Shown here: positions 1-7,727 of the stretch, piece by piece
Numbering within the stretch: position 1 is the first letter of the stretch
Layout: every line of letters begins with the position of its first letter
Assembly: GCF_001280065.1 (NCBI RefSeq)
Contig: NZ_LGEA01000091.1
Coordinates: 310,001-374,000, forward strand
Direction of reading: 5' to 3'
Source of the DNA: Streptomyces sp. NRRL B-1140
GTDB lineage: Bacteria; Actinomycetota; Actinomycetes; Streptomycetales; Streptomycetaceae
DNA length: 64,000 nt
Notes under the pieces: generated by a model
What the model saw: only the letters and a program-made list of their open reading frames with translations
What the model was told of the DNA's origin: nothing
Databases searched by the model: none
Translations under genes and position numbers: made by a program

Positions 1-553
1 GCTTGGTCCACTCGGCGTTGTCGGGGGTGCGCACCTGCTCCACGTACGCGTAGGCCACCGCCTCCAGGCCCCGGTCCTGGGCGTGCGGGCCGCCCGCCTG
101 GAACGCCATCATGAACGCCTGACCGGAGGTGTGCATGACCGCGTGCGCGAACTCGTGCGTCCGGTCGCTGATGCGCTTGAGGATCTCCAGGCAGACCACC
201 GCGCGCTGCTCCGCGCCCGCGTCCCGCCAGGCCCGCTGTCCGGCCTTCATGGCGGGCAGCAGCACGTCGAGGTCCGCGTGCGGGTACGTCACGCCCAGGT
301 CGACGCCGTACGGGGAGGTCTCGCCGCCCACCCAGTCGTCCGTGCCGGGCTGGCCGAGGTCGAGGCGGGAGCCGAGCAGGGCGTCGAAGGCGGCCTTGCC
401 CGCCGCCATGTCCAGGCTGCCGTTCTCCCCGTAGGCCTTGGGGTGCTCGGGGTGCGGGGACCAGTAGGCGCGTGTGCGGATCGCTTCCAGCGCCTGGTCG
501 AGGGTGGACCGGTGCCGGGCGATCAGCTCGTGCGCCGAGAGTGCGGCGGTCAT
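1..553 (-). CDS. paaN: PaaN-type phenylacetic acid degradation protein (aldehyde dehydrogenase family), N-terminal part only
   Basis: The minus-strand frame opens at ATG 553-551 and stays open to the left edge, giving about 184 residues that begin MTAALSAHELIARHRSTLDQ. Segments such as RTRAYWSPHPEHPKAYGE and GVDLGVTYPHADLDVLL match the N-terminal region of the actinobacterial PaaN family, which is related to aldehyde dehydrogenases and acts in phenylacetate catabolism. The catalytic aldehyde-dehydrogenase domain lies outside the window. A GAGGAG ribosome-binding sequence sits about 10 nt before the ATG. The gene diverges from paaH, with a palindromic operator between them, so both are probably controlled by the TetR protein at 2228-2818. 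Family assignment rests on recalled sequence similarity; the exact substrate is uncertain because Streptomyces PaaN paralogues vary. Confidence 0.82.
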   Translation of the reverse strand, partial: MTAALSAHELIARHRSTLDQALEAIRTRAYWSPHPEHPKAYGENGSLDMAAGKAAFDALLGSRLDLGQPGTDDWVGGETSPYGVDLGVTYPHADLDVLLPAMKAGQRAWRDAGAEQRAVVCLEILKRISDRTHEFAHAVMHTSGQAFMMAFQAGGPHAQDRGLEAVAYAYVEQVRTPDNAEWTK

Positions 554-642
554 GGGTGACCAACTCCTCGTCTCAAGAACTCCTCGTCGAGTTCATGACC
601 TGGGCAGAAACCTGGGCAGGAACACTCGGACAGAGCTAGAGT

Positions 643-662
643 AACCGAACGATCGGTCGGTT
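643..662. promoter_or_regulatory. Palindromic TetR-type operator between paaN and paaH
   Basis: AACCGAACGATCGGTCGGTT is an imperfect 20-bp inverted repeat, 18 of 20 positions symmetric, centred in the 160-bp divergent region. It contains ACCG-N2-CG-N2-CGGT, which I recall as the core of the PaaR operator of Corynebacterium. The TetR gene at 2228-2818 is the likely ligand-responsive repressor. A near copy lies at 3949-3966 before the bkd operon. Confidence 0.7.
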
Positions 663-713
663 CAAGGGGGTCCGCCGCATCTGTGGAAAACCCCGTGCGG
701 GAGGATCGCGCAC

Positions 714-2231
714 ATGACAGCACTCGACCTCAGCAGCCCCGTGGCCGTCGTCGGCACCGGCACCATGGGCCAGGGAATCGCCCAGGTCGCGCTGGTCGCG
801 GGCCATCCGGTACGGCTGTACGACACCGTCCCGGGACGGGCCCGGGAGGCGGCCGACGCCATCGGTGCCCGTCTGGACCGGCTCGTCGAGAAGGAGCGGC
901 TCACCGGCGCAGACCGGGACGCCGCCCGGGCCCGGCTGCTGCCCGCCGAGGATCTCCCCGAGCTCGCCGACTGCGCCCTGGTCGTCGAGGCCGTCCTGGA
1001 GCGGCTGGACGTCAAACAGGACCTGTTCCGCGCGCTGGAGGGCATCGTCGACGACGACTGCCTGCTCGCCACCAACACCTCGTCGCTGTCGGTCACCGCG
1101 ATCGGCGGCGCCCTGCGCGTTCCCGGCCGGTTCGTCGGACTGCACTTCTTCAACCCCGCGCCGCTGCTGCCGCTGGTCGAGGTCGTCTCCGGCTTCGCCA
1201 CCGACGTCACCTACGCCACCCGCGCCTATGAAACCGCCCGCGCCTGGGGCAAGACGCCCGTGGCCTGCGCGGACACCCCCGGCTTCATCGTCAACCGCAT
1301 CGCCCGGCCCTTCTACGCCGAGGCCTTCGCGGTGTACGAGTCGCAGGGCGCCGACCCCGCCACCATCGACGCCGTGCTGCGCGAGTCGGGGGGCTTCCGG
1401 ATGGGTGCCTTCGAGCTGACCGACCTGATCGGCCAGGACGTCAACGAGTCGGTCACGCGGTCGGTGTGGGAGTCCTTCTTCCAGGACGTGCGCTTCACGC
1501 CGTCCCTCGCCCAGCGACGCCTGGTCGAGTCCGGCCGGCTCGGCCGCAAGACCGGCCACGGCTGGTACGACCACGGAGAGGGCGCCGAACGCCCCGAACC
1601 CGACACCGCCGAGAAGCGGCAGCCGCCCGCGTACGTCGTCGCCGAGGGGGACCTCGGTCCGGCCGCGGAGCTGCTCGCGCTGATCCGCGAGGCCGGCATC
1701 CCGGTCCGCGAGGAGGACGAGGACAGCGGCAGCCGCTTGGTGCTGCCGAGCGGCGGGCAGCTCGCCCTCGCCGACGGGCAGACCTCGGTGGAGTTCCGTG
1801 ACGTCGTCTACTTCGACCTCGCCCTCGACTACCGCGAGGCCGGCCGGATCGCCCTGTCCGCCTCCCAGGACACCTCCCCGCAGACCCTCGCCGAGGCCAT
1901 CGGCCTCTTCCAGGCGCTCGGCAAGCAGGTCAGCGTCATCGGCGACGTGCCGGGCATGATCGTCGCCCGTACGGTGGCGCGGATCATCGACCTGGCGCAC
2001 GACGCGGTCGCCAAGGGCGTCGCCACCGAGGAGGACATCGACACCGCGATGCGCCTCGGCGTCAACTACCCCCTCGGCCCCTTCGAGTGGAGCCGCCGGC
2101 TCGGCCGCTCCTGGGCCTACGCCCTGCTGGACGACCTGCACCTGCGCGACCCCTCGGGGCGCTACGCGCCCTCCCTGGCGCTGTACCGACACGCCCACGC
2201 CTCCGACAAGCGGGAGGGCACCGCCTCATGA
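714..2231 (+). CDS. paaH: 3-hydroxyacyl-CoA (3-hydroxyadipyl-CoA) dehydrogenase
   Basis: This 505-residue protein oxidises a 3-hydroxyacyl-CoA to the 3-oxoacyl-CoA with NAD+. In phenylacetate catabolism the substrate would be 3-hydroxyadipyl-CoA. The N-terminal Rossmann fold shows GTGTMG at 14-19. The catalytic His is H144 in LHFFNPAP, followed by a first C-terminal 3HCDH domain (FELTDLIGQDVN) and a second one near the end (DTAMRLGVNYPLGPFEW). This duplicated arrangement and the length match PaaH. The ATG at 714 follows a GGGAGGATC ribosome-binding sequence. The stop codon overlaps the ATG of the TetR gene (ATGA), so the two are translationally coupled. It diverges from paaN across the palindrome at 643-662. 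A more general role in straight-chain beta-oxidation cannot be excluded. Confidence 0.9.
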   Translation: MTALDLSSPVAVVGTGTMGQGIAQVALVAGHPVRLYDTVPGRAREAADAIGARLDRLVEKERLTGADRDAARARLLPAEDLPELADCALVVEAVLERLDVKQDLFRALEGIVDDDCLLATNTSSLSVTAIGGALRVPGRFVGLHFFNPAPLLPLVEVVSGFATDVTYATRAYETARAWGKTPVACADTPGFIVNRIARPFYAEAFAVYESQGADPATIDAVLRESGGFRMGAFELTDLIGQDVNESVTRSVWESFFQDVRFTPSLAQRRLVESGRLGRKTGHGWYDHGEGAERPEPDTAEKRQPPAYVVAEGDLGPAAELLALIREAGIPVREEDEDSGSRLVLPSGGQLALADGQTSVEFRDVVYFDLALDYREAGRIALSASQDTSPQTLAEAIGLFQALGKQVSVIGDVPGMIVARTVARIIDLAHDAVAKGVATEEDIDTAMRLGVNYPLGPFEWSRRLGRSWAYALLDDLHLRDPSGRYAPSLALYRHAHASDKREGTAS

Positions 2232-2818
2232 CCACCGCCAAGCGCGACACCTACACCCCGGACACCCTGCTGTCCGTCGCCGTCCAGGTGTTCAACGAGC
2301 GTGGCTACGACGGCACCTCCATGGAGCACCTCTCCAAGGCGGCCGGCATCTCCAAGTCGTCGATCTACCACCACGTGACCGGCAAGGAGGAGCTGCTGCG
2401 CCGGGCCGTGGACCGGGCCCTGGGCGGGCTCTTCGGGATCCTCGACGAGGAGCACGCGCGCGAGGGACGCGCCTCGGACCGGCTGGAGTACGTCGTCCGG
2501 CGCATGGTCGAGGTGCTGATCACCGAGCTGCCCTACGTGACCCTGCTGCTGCGGGTGCGCGGCAACACCGACACCGAGCGGTGGGCCCTGGAGCGGCGCC
2601 GCGACTTCGACCACCGGGTCGCCGACCTGCTCAAGGCGGCCGCCGCGGACGGGGACGTACGGGCCGACATAGAGGTCCGGCTGGTGACCCGGCTGGTCTT
2701 CGGCATGATCAACTCGATCGTCGAGTGGTACCGGCCGGACGGGCGCGGCATGAGCGAGCGCGAGGTGGCCGACGCGGTGGTGCAGCTGGCCTTCTCGGGC
2801 CTGCGCAAGGGCGCGTGA
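2228..2818 (+). CDS. TetR/AcrR family transcriptional regulator (PaaR-like)
   Basis: The product has 196 residues. The N-terminal helix-turn-helix (about 14-60; VFNERGYDGTSMEHLSKAAGISKSSIYHH in outline) is canonical TetR, and the C-terminal region is the variable ligand-binding bundle. The start ATG overlaps the paaH stop codon by 4 nt, so both genes form one transcript. Its position beside paaN/paaH and the PaaR-like palindrome at 643-662 suggests that it represses this locus and is released by an acyl-CoA ligand, as known for PaaR proteins. A second similar site at 3949-3966 suggests it may also act on the neighbouring bkd operon. DNA-binding specificity is inferred, not shown. Confidence 0.85.
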   Translation: MTTAKRDTYTPDTLLSVAVQVFNERGYDGTSMEHLSKAAGISKSSIYHHVTGKEELLRRAVDRALGGLFGILDEEHAREGRASDRLEYVVRRMVEVLITELPYVTLLLRVRGNTDTERWALERRRDFDHRVADLLKAAAADGDVRADIEVRLVTRLVFGMINSIVEWYRPDGRGMSEREVADAVVQLAFSGLRKGA

Positions 2819-2870
2819 CGGCGTCTGACCGCGCGAGGGGCCGCGTGGCCTCGCAGATCTGCGCCTCCCC

Positions 2871-2973
2871 GCGTGAGTCCCGCGCGCGGGGCGGGCTGAG
2901 TACCCGCGTGGCCTGCGCAAGGCCGGGTGACCGCGCCCTGCGCGTGAGTACCCCCGCGCGGTGGGCTGAGTAC
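2871..2973. repeat. Two imperfect direct repeats in an intergenic gap
   Basis: Units at 2871-2903 and 2942-2973 share GCGTGAGT, a CCGCGCG core and GGGCTGAGTAC. They fill most of the gap between the TetR gene and the small membrane protein. Each unit is itself partly symmetric around the CG-rich core. No function is evident. Confidence 0.6.
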
Positions 2974-3017
2974 GCCTGACGATGTGGCGGCCGCCCTGCG
3001 GTGATGGGGTGGGGCGC

Positions 3018-3326
3018 ATGCCCGGACCTGACGCACCGCCCGCCCGCGCCGCCCACCGGACCTGGTGGCGGGCACCGCTCGCGGCCACCCTGCCCGGCCT
3101 GCCGCTCCTCGTGCTGGAGTACCGCTGGTTCGCCGCCCAGGACGGCCCCGGCGCGTTCTCGGGCGTGCTGTTCTGGGCGGCCGGCCTTCTGGCGCTCGCC
3201 TGGGTGCTGCCGCACCGCCGGTCACTGCGCGGACTGCGGATCGCGGCCGCCGGCACCGGGCTCGGCTGCGCTCTGCTCCCGGTGGCGTTCGCGGTGCTGC
3301 TCGGCGTCGCGGTGGCCGCGAGCTGA
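3018..3326 (+). CDS. Small hydrophobic membrane protein, function unknown
   Basis: A 102-residue protein beginning MPGPDAPPARAAHRTWWRAP, with a short basic N-terminus and about three predicted membrane segments (LAATLPGLPLLVLEY, SGVLFWAAGLLALAWVL, and GLGCALLPVAFAVLLGVAVA at the C-terminus). I chose ATG 3018, after a GGGGTGGGG purine stretch, over the upstream in-frame ATG at 2982 because the upstream residues are not protein-like. It lies between the TetR gene and the convergent bkdR and has no recognisable family. Coding bias is typical of the region, so it is probably real, but its role is unknown. Confidence 0.6.
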   Translation: MPGPDAPPARAAHRTWWRAPLAATLPGLPLLVLEYRWFAAQDGPGAFSGVLFWAAGLLALAWVLPHRRSLRGLRIAAAGTGLGCALLPVAFAVLLGVAVAAS

Positions 3327-3346
3327 CGGTCGCGGCCCGGGCCGTC

Positions 3347-3847
3347 TCAGCCCTGCGGCTCCAGGTCCTGCTCCTCGAACACCAGCAGGGTGCGGGTGCT
3401 GAGCACCTGCGGGATCGCCTGGAGCCGGGTCAGCACCAGCTCGCGCAGGGACCGGTTGTCGGAGACGTGGACCAGCAGCAGTACGTCGAAGTCGCCGCCC
3501 ACCAGGGCGATGTGGGAGGCGCCGGGAAGTTGTCTGAGCTCCTCGCGCACCGTGCGCCAGGAGTTCTGGACGATCTTCAGCGTGATGTAGGCGGACGTGC
3601 CCTGACCTGCCCGCTGGTGGTCGACGCGGGCGCCGAAGCCACGGATGACACCGTCCTCGACGAGCCGGTTGATGCGGGCGTAGGCGTTCGCCCGGGACAC
3701 GTGGACCCGCTCGGCGACCGACCGTATCGAGGCGCGGCCGTCCGCCTGGAGCATGCGCAGGATGTCCTGATCTATGGCGTCCAGGGGCCGTGGCGGCGGC
3801 AGCACGCCGCTGTCGTCCTGTCCTTCGGCCATTTGTTCAGCTGCCAC
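3347..3847 (-). CDS. bkdR: Lrp/AsnC family regulator, probable BkdR
   Basis: 166 residues with an N-terminal winged helix (LDAIDQDILRMLQADGR; helix-turn-helix about 36-60) and a C-terminal RAM ligand-binding domain (SHIALVGGDFDVLLLVHV). The GTG start at 3847 has a well-spaced GGGAGGTC; ATG 3832 is an alternative. It diverges from the bkdABC operon, as bkdR does in other Streptomyces, where Lrp-like BkdR proteins control branched-chain 2-oxoacid dehydrogenase genes in response to branched-chain amino acids. Two inverted repeats immediately upstream (3865-3887 and 3888-3919) are the obvious binding sites for autoregulation and for bkdA control. Confidence 0.88.
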   Translation of the reverse strand: MAAEQMAEGQDDSGVLPPPRPLDAIDQDILRMLQADGRASIRSVAERVHVSRANAYARINRLVEDGVIRGFGARVDHQRAGQGTSAYITLKIVQNSWRTVREELRQLPGASHIALVGGDFDVLLLVHVSDNRSLRELVLTRLQAIPQVLSTRTLLVFEEQDLEPQG

Positions 3848-3864
3848 CCGCGCCGACCTCCCTC

Positions 3865-3887
3865 AGATGGACGTACTGCGTCCATCT
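3865..3887. promoter_or_regulatory. Inverted repeat upstream of bkdR
   Basis: Arms AGATGGACG and CGTCCATCT are perfect over 9 bp and separated by TACTG. The repeat begins 18 bp before the bkdR start codon. Position and symmetry suit an Lrp-type autoregulatory operator. Confidence 0.55.
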
Positions 3888-3919
3888 CAGGCTGTGGAGA
3901 ACCGTTTGTCCACAGCCTG
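3888..3919. promoter_or_regulatory. Second inverted repeat in the bkdR-bkdA gap, containing a DnaA-box match
   Basis: Arms CAGGCTGTGGA and TCCACAGCCTG are perfect over 11 bp with a 10-bp spacer, directly abutting the repeat at 3865-3887. The right half includes TTGTCCACA (3906-3914), identical to the Streptomyces DnaA-box consensus. It may be an Lrp multimer site, a DnaA site, or both. Confidence 0.5.
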
Positions 3920-3948
3920 GGGTCACCCATAGCCAAAATGTGCCGTCG

Positions 3949-3966
3949 ACCGAACAATCGGTAGGT
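3949..3966. promoter_or_regulatory. TetR-type operator-like sequence before bkdA
   Basis: ACCGAACAATCGGTAGGT differs at only two positions from the paaN-paaH operator core ACCGAACGATCGGTCGGT. It lies 57 bp before the bkdA ATG. Symmetry is weaker (12 of 18 positions), so binding may be weaker. Confidence 0.5.
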
Positions 3967-4022
3967 GAGGCGGGTCACAGCCGACGCGCCTCTTCGAGCC
4001 GCTCCCACGAGGAGGTGCCGTC

Positions 4023-5168
4023 ATGACGGTCATGGAGCAGCGGGGCGCGTACCAGCCGACCCCGCCGCCCGCCTGGCAGCCCCGGACGGATCCCGCGCCG
4101 TTGCTGCCCGACGCCGAGCCGTACCGCGTCCTCGGCACCGAGGCGGCCGCGAAGGCCGACCCCGAGCTGCTGAGGACGCTGTACGCGCAGCTGGTGAAGG
4201 GCCGTCGCTACAACGCACAGGCCACCGCCCTCACCAAGCAGGGCCGTCTCGCGGTGTACCCCTCCACCACCGGCCAGGAGGCGTGTGAGGTCGCCGCCGC
4301 CATGGTCCTCCAGGAGCGCGACTGGCTCTTCCCGAGCTACCGCGACACGCTCGCCGTGGTGGCCCGGGGCGTGGACCCCGTCGAGGCACTCACCCTGCTG
4401 CGCGGCGACTGGCACACCGGCTACGACCCGCACGAGCACCGGGTCGCCCCCCTGTGCACCCCGCTCGCCACCCAGCTGCCGCACGCCGTCGGGCTCGCGC
4501 ACGCCGCCCGCCTCAAGGGCGACGACGTGGTCGCGCTGGCCATGGTCGGCGACGGCGGCACCAGTGAGGGCGACTTCCACGAGGCGCTGAACTTCGCCGC
4601 CGTCTGGCAGGCCCCGGTCGTCTTCTTCGTGCAGAACAACGGCTTCGCGATCTCCGTCCCGCTCGCCAAGCAGACCGCGGCCCCGTCGCTGGCGCACAAG
4701 GCCGTCGGCTACGGCATGCCCGGCCGTCTGGTCGACGGCAACGACGCCGCGGCCGTGCACGAGGTGCTCTCCGACGCCGTACGCCACGCCCGCGCGGGCG
4801 GCGGACCCACCCTCGTCGAGGCGATCACCTACCGCGTCGACGCCCACACCAACGCCGACGACGCGACCCGCTACCGCGGCGACGCCGAGGTCGAGACCTG
4901 GCGCGAGCACGACCCGATCCGGCTGCTGGAGCGCGAGCTGACCGGGCGCGGTCTGCTCGACGAGGCCGGCATCGAGGCCGCCCGGCAGGACGCCGAGACC
5001 ATGGCGGCGGCGCTGCGCGAGCAGATGAACCAGGACGCGGTCCTCGACCCGATGGACCTGTTCGATCACGTCTACGCCGAGCCCACGTCCCAGCTGCTGG
5101 AACAGCGGGACCAGCTGCGGGCCGAGCTGGAGGCCGAGGCCGAGTCCGAGGGGGGCGCGCACCGATGA
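4023..5168 (+). CDS. bkdA: Branched-chain 2-oxoacid dehydrogenase E1 alpha (first bkd operon)
   Basis: 381 residues. This is the thiamine-diphosphate-binding alpha subunit of the E1 component that decarboxylates branched-chain 2-oxoacids from Val, Leu and Ile. The ThDP motif GDGGTSEGD and the downstream QNNGFAISVP are intact, as is HTNADDATRYR near the phosphorylation-loop region of the family. ATG 4023 has a strong GAGGAGG. It overlaps bkdB by ATGA, giving coupled 1:1 synthesis of alpha and beta. Divergent bkdR and three candidate operators lie upstream. Pyruvate dehydrogenase E1 alpha is related, but the bkdR context and two-subunit layout favour a branched-chain substrate. The S. coelicolor counterpart is, from memory, bkdA2. 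Confidence 0.9.
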   Translation: MTVMEQRGAYQPTPPPAWQPRTDPAPLLPDAEPYRVLGTEAAAKADPELLRTLYAQLVKGRRYNAQATALTKQGRLAVYPSTTGQEACEVAAAMVLQERDWLFPSYRDTLAVVARGVDPVEALTLLRGDWHTGYDPHEHRVAPLCTPLATQLPHAVGLAHAARLKGDDVVALAMVGDGGTSEGDFHEALNFAAVWQAPVVFFVQNNGFAISVPLAKQTAAPSLAHKAVGYGMPGRLVDGNDAAAVHEVLSDAVRHARAGGGPTLVEAITYRVDAHTNADDATRYRGDAEVETWREHDPIRLLERELTGRGLLDEAGIEAARQDAETMAAALREQMNQDAVLDPMDLFDHVYAEPTSQLLEQRDQLRAELEAEAESEGGAHR

Positions 5169-6169
5169 CCACCGTCGCCGTCAAACCGGCCACCATGGCG
5201 CAGGCCCTCACTCGCGCGCTGCGCGACGCCATGGCCGCCGACCCCGCCGTGCACGTCATGGGCGAGGACGTCGGCACCCTCGGCGGCGTCTTCCGCGTCA
5301 CCGACGGACTCGCGAAGGAGTTCGGCGAGGACCGCTGCACCGACACCCCTCTCGCCGAGGCCGGCATCCTCGGCACCGCGGTCGGCATGGCCATGTACGG
5401 GCTCCGGCCGGTCGTGGAGATGCAGTTCGACGCGTTCGCCTACCCGGCGTTCGAGCAGCTCATCTCGCACGTGGCCCGGATGCGCAACCGCACCCGCGGC
5501 GCGATGCCCCTGCCGATCACCATCCGCGTCCCCTACGGCGGCGGCATCGGCGGCGTCGAGCACCACAGCGACTCCTCCGAGGCGTACTACATGGCGACTC
5601 CGGGGCTCCATGTCGTCACGCCCGCGACGGTCGCCGACGCCTACGGACTGCTGCGCGCCTCCATCGCCTCCGACGACCCGGTCGTCTTCCTGGAGCCGAA
5701 GCGGCTGTACTGGTCGAAGGACTCCTGGAACCCCGAGGAGCCGGCACCGGTCGAGCCGATCGGCCGCGCCGTGGTGCGGCGCCCGGGGCGCAGCGCCACG
5801 CTCATCACCTACGGGCCGTCCGTACCGGTCTGCATGGAGGCCGCCGAGGCGGCCCGGGCCGAGGGCTGGGACCTCGAAGTCGTCGACCTGCGCTCCCTGG
5901 TGCCGTTCGACGACGAGACGGTGAGCGCCTCGGTGCGGCGCACGGGCCGCGCGGTCGTCGTCCACGAGTCGGGTTCCTTCGGCGGCCCGGGCGGGGAGAT
6001 CGCGGCCCGGGTCACGGAGCGCTGCTTCCACCACCTGGAGGCGCCGGTGCTGCGTGTGGCCGGGTTCGACGTCCCGTACCCGCCGCCGATGCTGGAGCGG
6101 CACCACCTGCCCGGTGTGGACCGGATCCTGGACGCCGTGGGGCGTCTGCAGTGGGAGGCCGAGAGCTGA
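5165..6169 (+). CDS. bkdB: Branched-chain 2-oxoacid dehydrogenase E1 beta (first bkd operon)
   Basis: 334 residues forming the beta subunit of the E1 heterotetramer; together with BkdA it transfers the acyl group to lipoyl-E2. The N-terminal transketolase pyrimidine-binding domain shows MGEDVGTLGGVFRVTDGL and DTPLAEAGILGTAVGMA. The C-terminal domain shows VVVHESGSFGGPGGEIAARV. The ATG overlaps the bkdA stop codon (ATGA), and the TGA overlaps the bkdC ATG by one base, so the three genes are tightly coupled. All hallmark residues appear present and length is normal for the family. Confidence 0.92.
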   Translation: MTTVAVKPATMAQALTRALRDAMAADPAVHVMGEDVGTLGGVFRVTDGLAKEFGEDRCTDTPLAEAGILGTAVGMAMYGLRPVVEMQFDAFAYPAFEQLISHVARMRNRTRGAMPLPITIRVPYGGGIGGVEHHSDSSEAYYMATPGLHVVTPATVADAYGLLRASIASDDPVVFLEPKRLYWSKDSWNPEEPAPVEPIGRAVVRRPGRSATLITYGPSVPVCMEAAEAARAEGWDLEVVDLRSLVPFDDETVSASVRRTGRAVVVHESGSFGGPGGEIAARVTERCFHHLEAPVLRVAGFDVPYPPPMLERHHLPGVDRILDAVGRLQWEAES

Positions 6170-7641
6170 TGGCACAGGTGCTCGAGTTCAAGCTGCCCGA
6201 CCTCGGTGAGGGGCTCACCGAGGCGGAGATCGTGCGCTGGCTGGTCGAGGTCGGCGACGTCGTCGCGATCGACCAGCCGGTCGTCGAGGTCGAGACGGCC
6301 AAGGCGATGGTCGAGGTGCCCTGCCCCTACGGCGGTGTCGTCACGGCCCGTTTCGGTGAGGAGGGCACGGAGCTGCCCGTCGGGGCGCCGCTGATCACCG
6401 TGGCGGTGGGGGAGCGGCCCGCCTCCGGCGCCGACGACACCGGCTCCGGGGGGTCGGGCAACGTCCTGGTCGGCTACGGCACCTCCGAGGCGCCCGCGCG
6501 GCGCCGCAGGGTACGGCAGGAGCGGCCGCGGTCCGGCGCGTCCGCGACAGCCGGGCGGGCCGGCCGGGACGGTGCCGCCGGGCCGCTGAACGGGCGGGCG
6601 GACGCCGCCGTGTCCCCGGGGGGTGCGCGGTCGCACGCCGGTGGCCCCGGGACGGCCGTGAACGGGCAGGCCGGCAGTGCCGGGCCGGGCGACGGCCCGG
6701 TCCCCGTGATCTCACCCCTGGTGCGCCGACTGGCCCGGCAGAACGGCCTGGACCTGCGGCAACTGGCCGGGTCCGGCCCCGACGGGCTGATCCTGCGGGC
6801 GGACGTGGAGTACGCCCTGCGGGCAGCCGGGCAGGGCGTGACGGCACCGTCGGCGCAGCCGCACCCGCCGGTGCCGCAGGCAGCCGTGCCCCAGCCCGCC
6901 GTGGCCTCGTCGGCGACAGCGGCACCCGGCGCCACGCGCACGCCGCTCACCGGTGAGATCCGCACCCCCCTCAAGGGCATCCGGGGCGCCGTCGCCGACA
7001 AGCTGGCGCGCAGCCGCCGCGAGATCCCCGATGCCACCTGCTGGGTGGACGCGGACGCCACGGAGCTCATGCGGGCGCGCGCGGCGATGAACGCGGCCGG
7101 CGGGCCGAAGATCTCCCTCCTGGCCCTGCTGGCCCGGATCTGCACCGCCGCCCTCGCCCGCTTCCCCGAGCTCAACTCCACGGTCGACGCGCAGGCCAGG
7201 GAGGTCGTCCGGTTCGACCACGTGCACCTGGGGTTCGCGGCGCAGACCGACCGGGGGCTGGTCGTCCCGGTCGTACGGGACGCGCACGCGCGTGACGCCG
7301 AGTCGCTGACCGCCGAGTTCGCCCGGCTGACCGAGGCGGGCCGGACGGGGACGCTGACGCCGGGTGAACTCACCGGCGGGACCTTCACACTGAACAACTA
7401 CGGCGTCTTCGGCGTCGACGGCTCCACCCCGATCATCAACCACCCCGAGGCCGCCATGCTCGGCGTCGGCCGCATCGTCCCCAAGCCGTGGGTGCACGAG
7501 GGCGAGCTGGCGGTGCGGCAGGTCGTCCAGCTCTCGCTCACCTTCGACCACCGGGTGTGCGACGGCGGCGTGGCGGGCGGTTTCCTGCGCTACGTCGCGG
7601 ACTGCGTGGAACAGCCGGCGGTGCTGCTGCGGACGCTGTGA
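6169..7641 (+). CDS. bkdC: Dihydrolipoamide acyltransferase E2 of the branched-chain 2-oxoacid dehydrogenase (first bkd operon)
   Basis: 490 residues. Order: one lipoyl domain (about 1-80, lipoyl-lysine in VETAKAMVEV), a long Ala/Gly/Pro-rich linker, a peripheral-subunit-binding domain (SPLVRRLARQNGLDLRQLAG, about 180-215), a second flexible linker, and the CoA-dependent acyltransferase domain ending with the catalytic H-x3-D-G motif in DHRVCDGG. ATG 6169 overlaps the bkdB TGA by one base; the longer frame from 6151 is less likely. A single lipoyl domain fits branched-chain or actinobacterial E2 enzymes. No E3 gene lies next to it, so dihydrolipoamide dehydrogenase must come from elsewhere. 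Confidence 0.92.
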   Translation: MAQVLEFKLPDLGEGLTEAEIVRWLVEVGDVVAIDQPVVEVETAKAMVEVPCPYGGVVTARFGEEGTELPVGAPLITVAVGERPASGADDTGSGGSGNVLVGYGTSEAPARRRRVRQERPRSGASATAGRAGRDGAAGPLNGRADAAVSPGGARSHAGGPGTAVNGQAGSAGPGDGPVPVISPLVRRLARQNGLDLRQLAGSGPDGLILRADVEYALRAAGQGVTAPSAQPHPPVPQAAVPQPAVASSATAAPGATRTPLTGEIRTPLKGIRGAVADKLARSRREIPDATCWVDADATELMRARAAMNAAGGPKISLLALLARICTAALARFPELNSTVDAQAREVVRFDHVHLGFAAQTDRGLVVPVVRDAHARDAESLTAEFARLTEAGRTGTLTPGELTGGTFTLNNYGVFGVDGSTPIINHPEAAMLGVGRIVPKPWVHEGELAVRQVVQLSLTFDHRVCDGGVAGGFLRYVADCVEQPAVLLRTL

Positions 7642-7684
7642 TTCCTCTTCCTCGTCCGAGCCGGCGTGCGTGATCGCGTCTCTT

Positions 7685-7711
7685 CCCCCGCGTTCCGTGT
7701 GATCGCGGGGG
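7685..7711. terminator. Possible terminator between bkdC and the mobA-like gene
   Basis: CCCCCGCG and CGCGGGGG form an 8-bp perfect stem around an 11-nt loop, 44 nt after bkdC. No T-tract follows, as is common in Streptomyces. It ends only 16 nt before the next ATG, so it could instead act in the 5' leader. Confidence 0.35.
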
Positions 7712-7727
7712 CACGCATACTCGGGGG

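Noticed and set aside
636..2198. Long open frame on the minus strand opposite paaH
   Set aside because: Mirror of a real gene in high-G+C DNA; product is Gly/Val/Arg-rich with no domain, and paaH has full family motifs.
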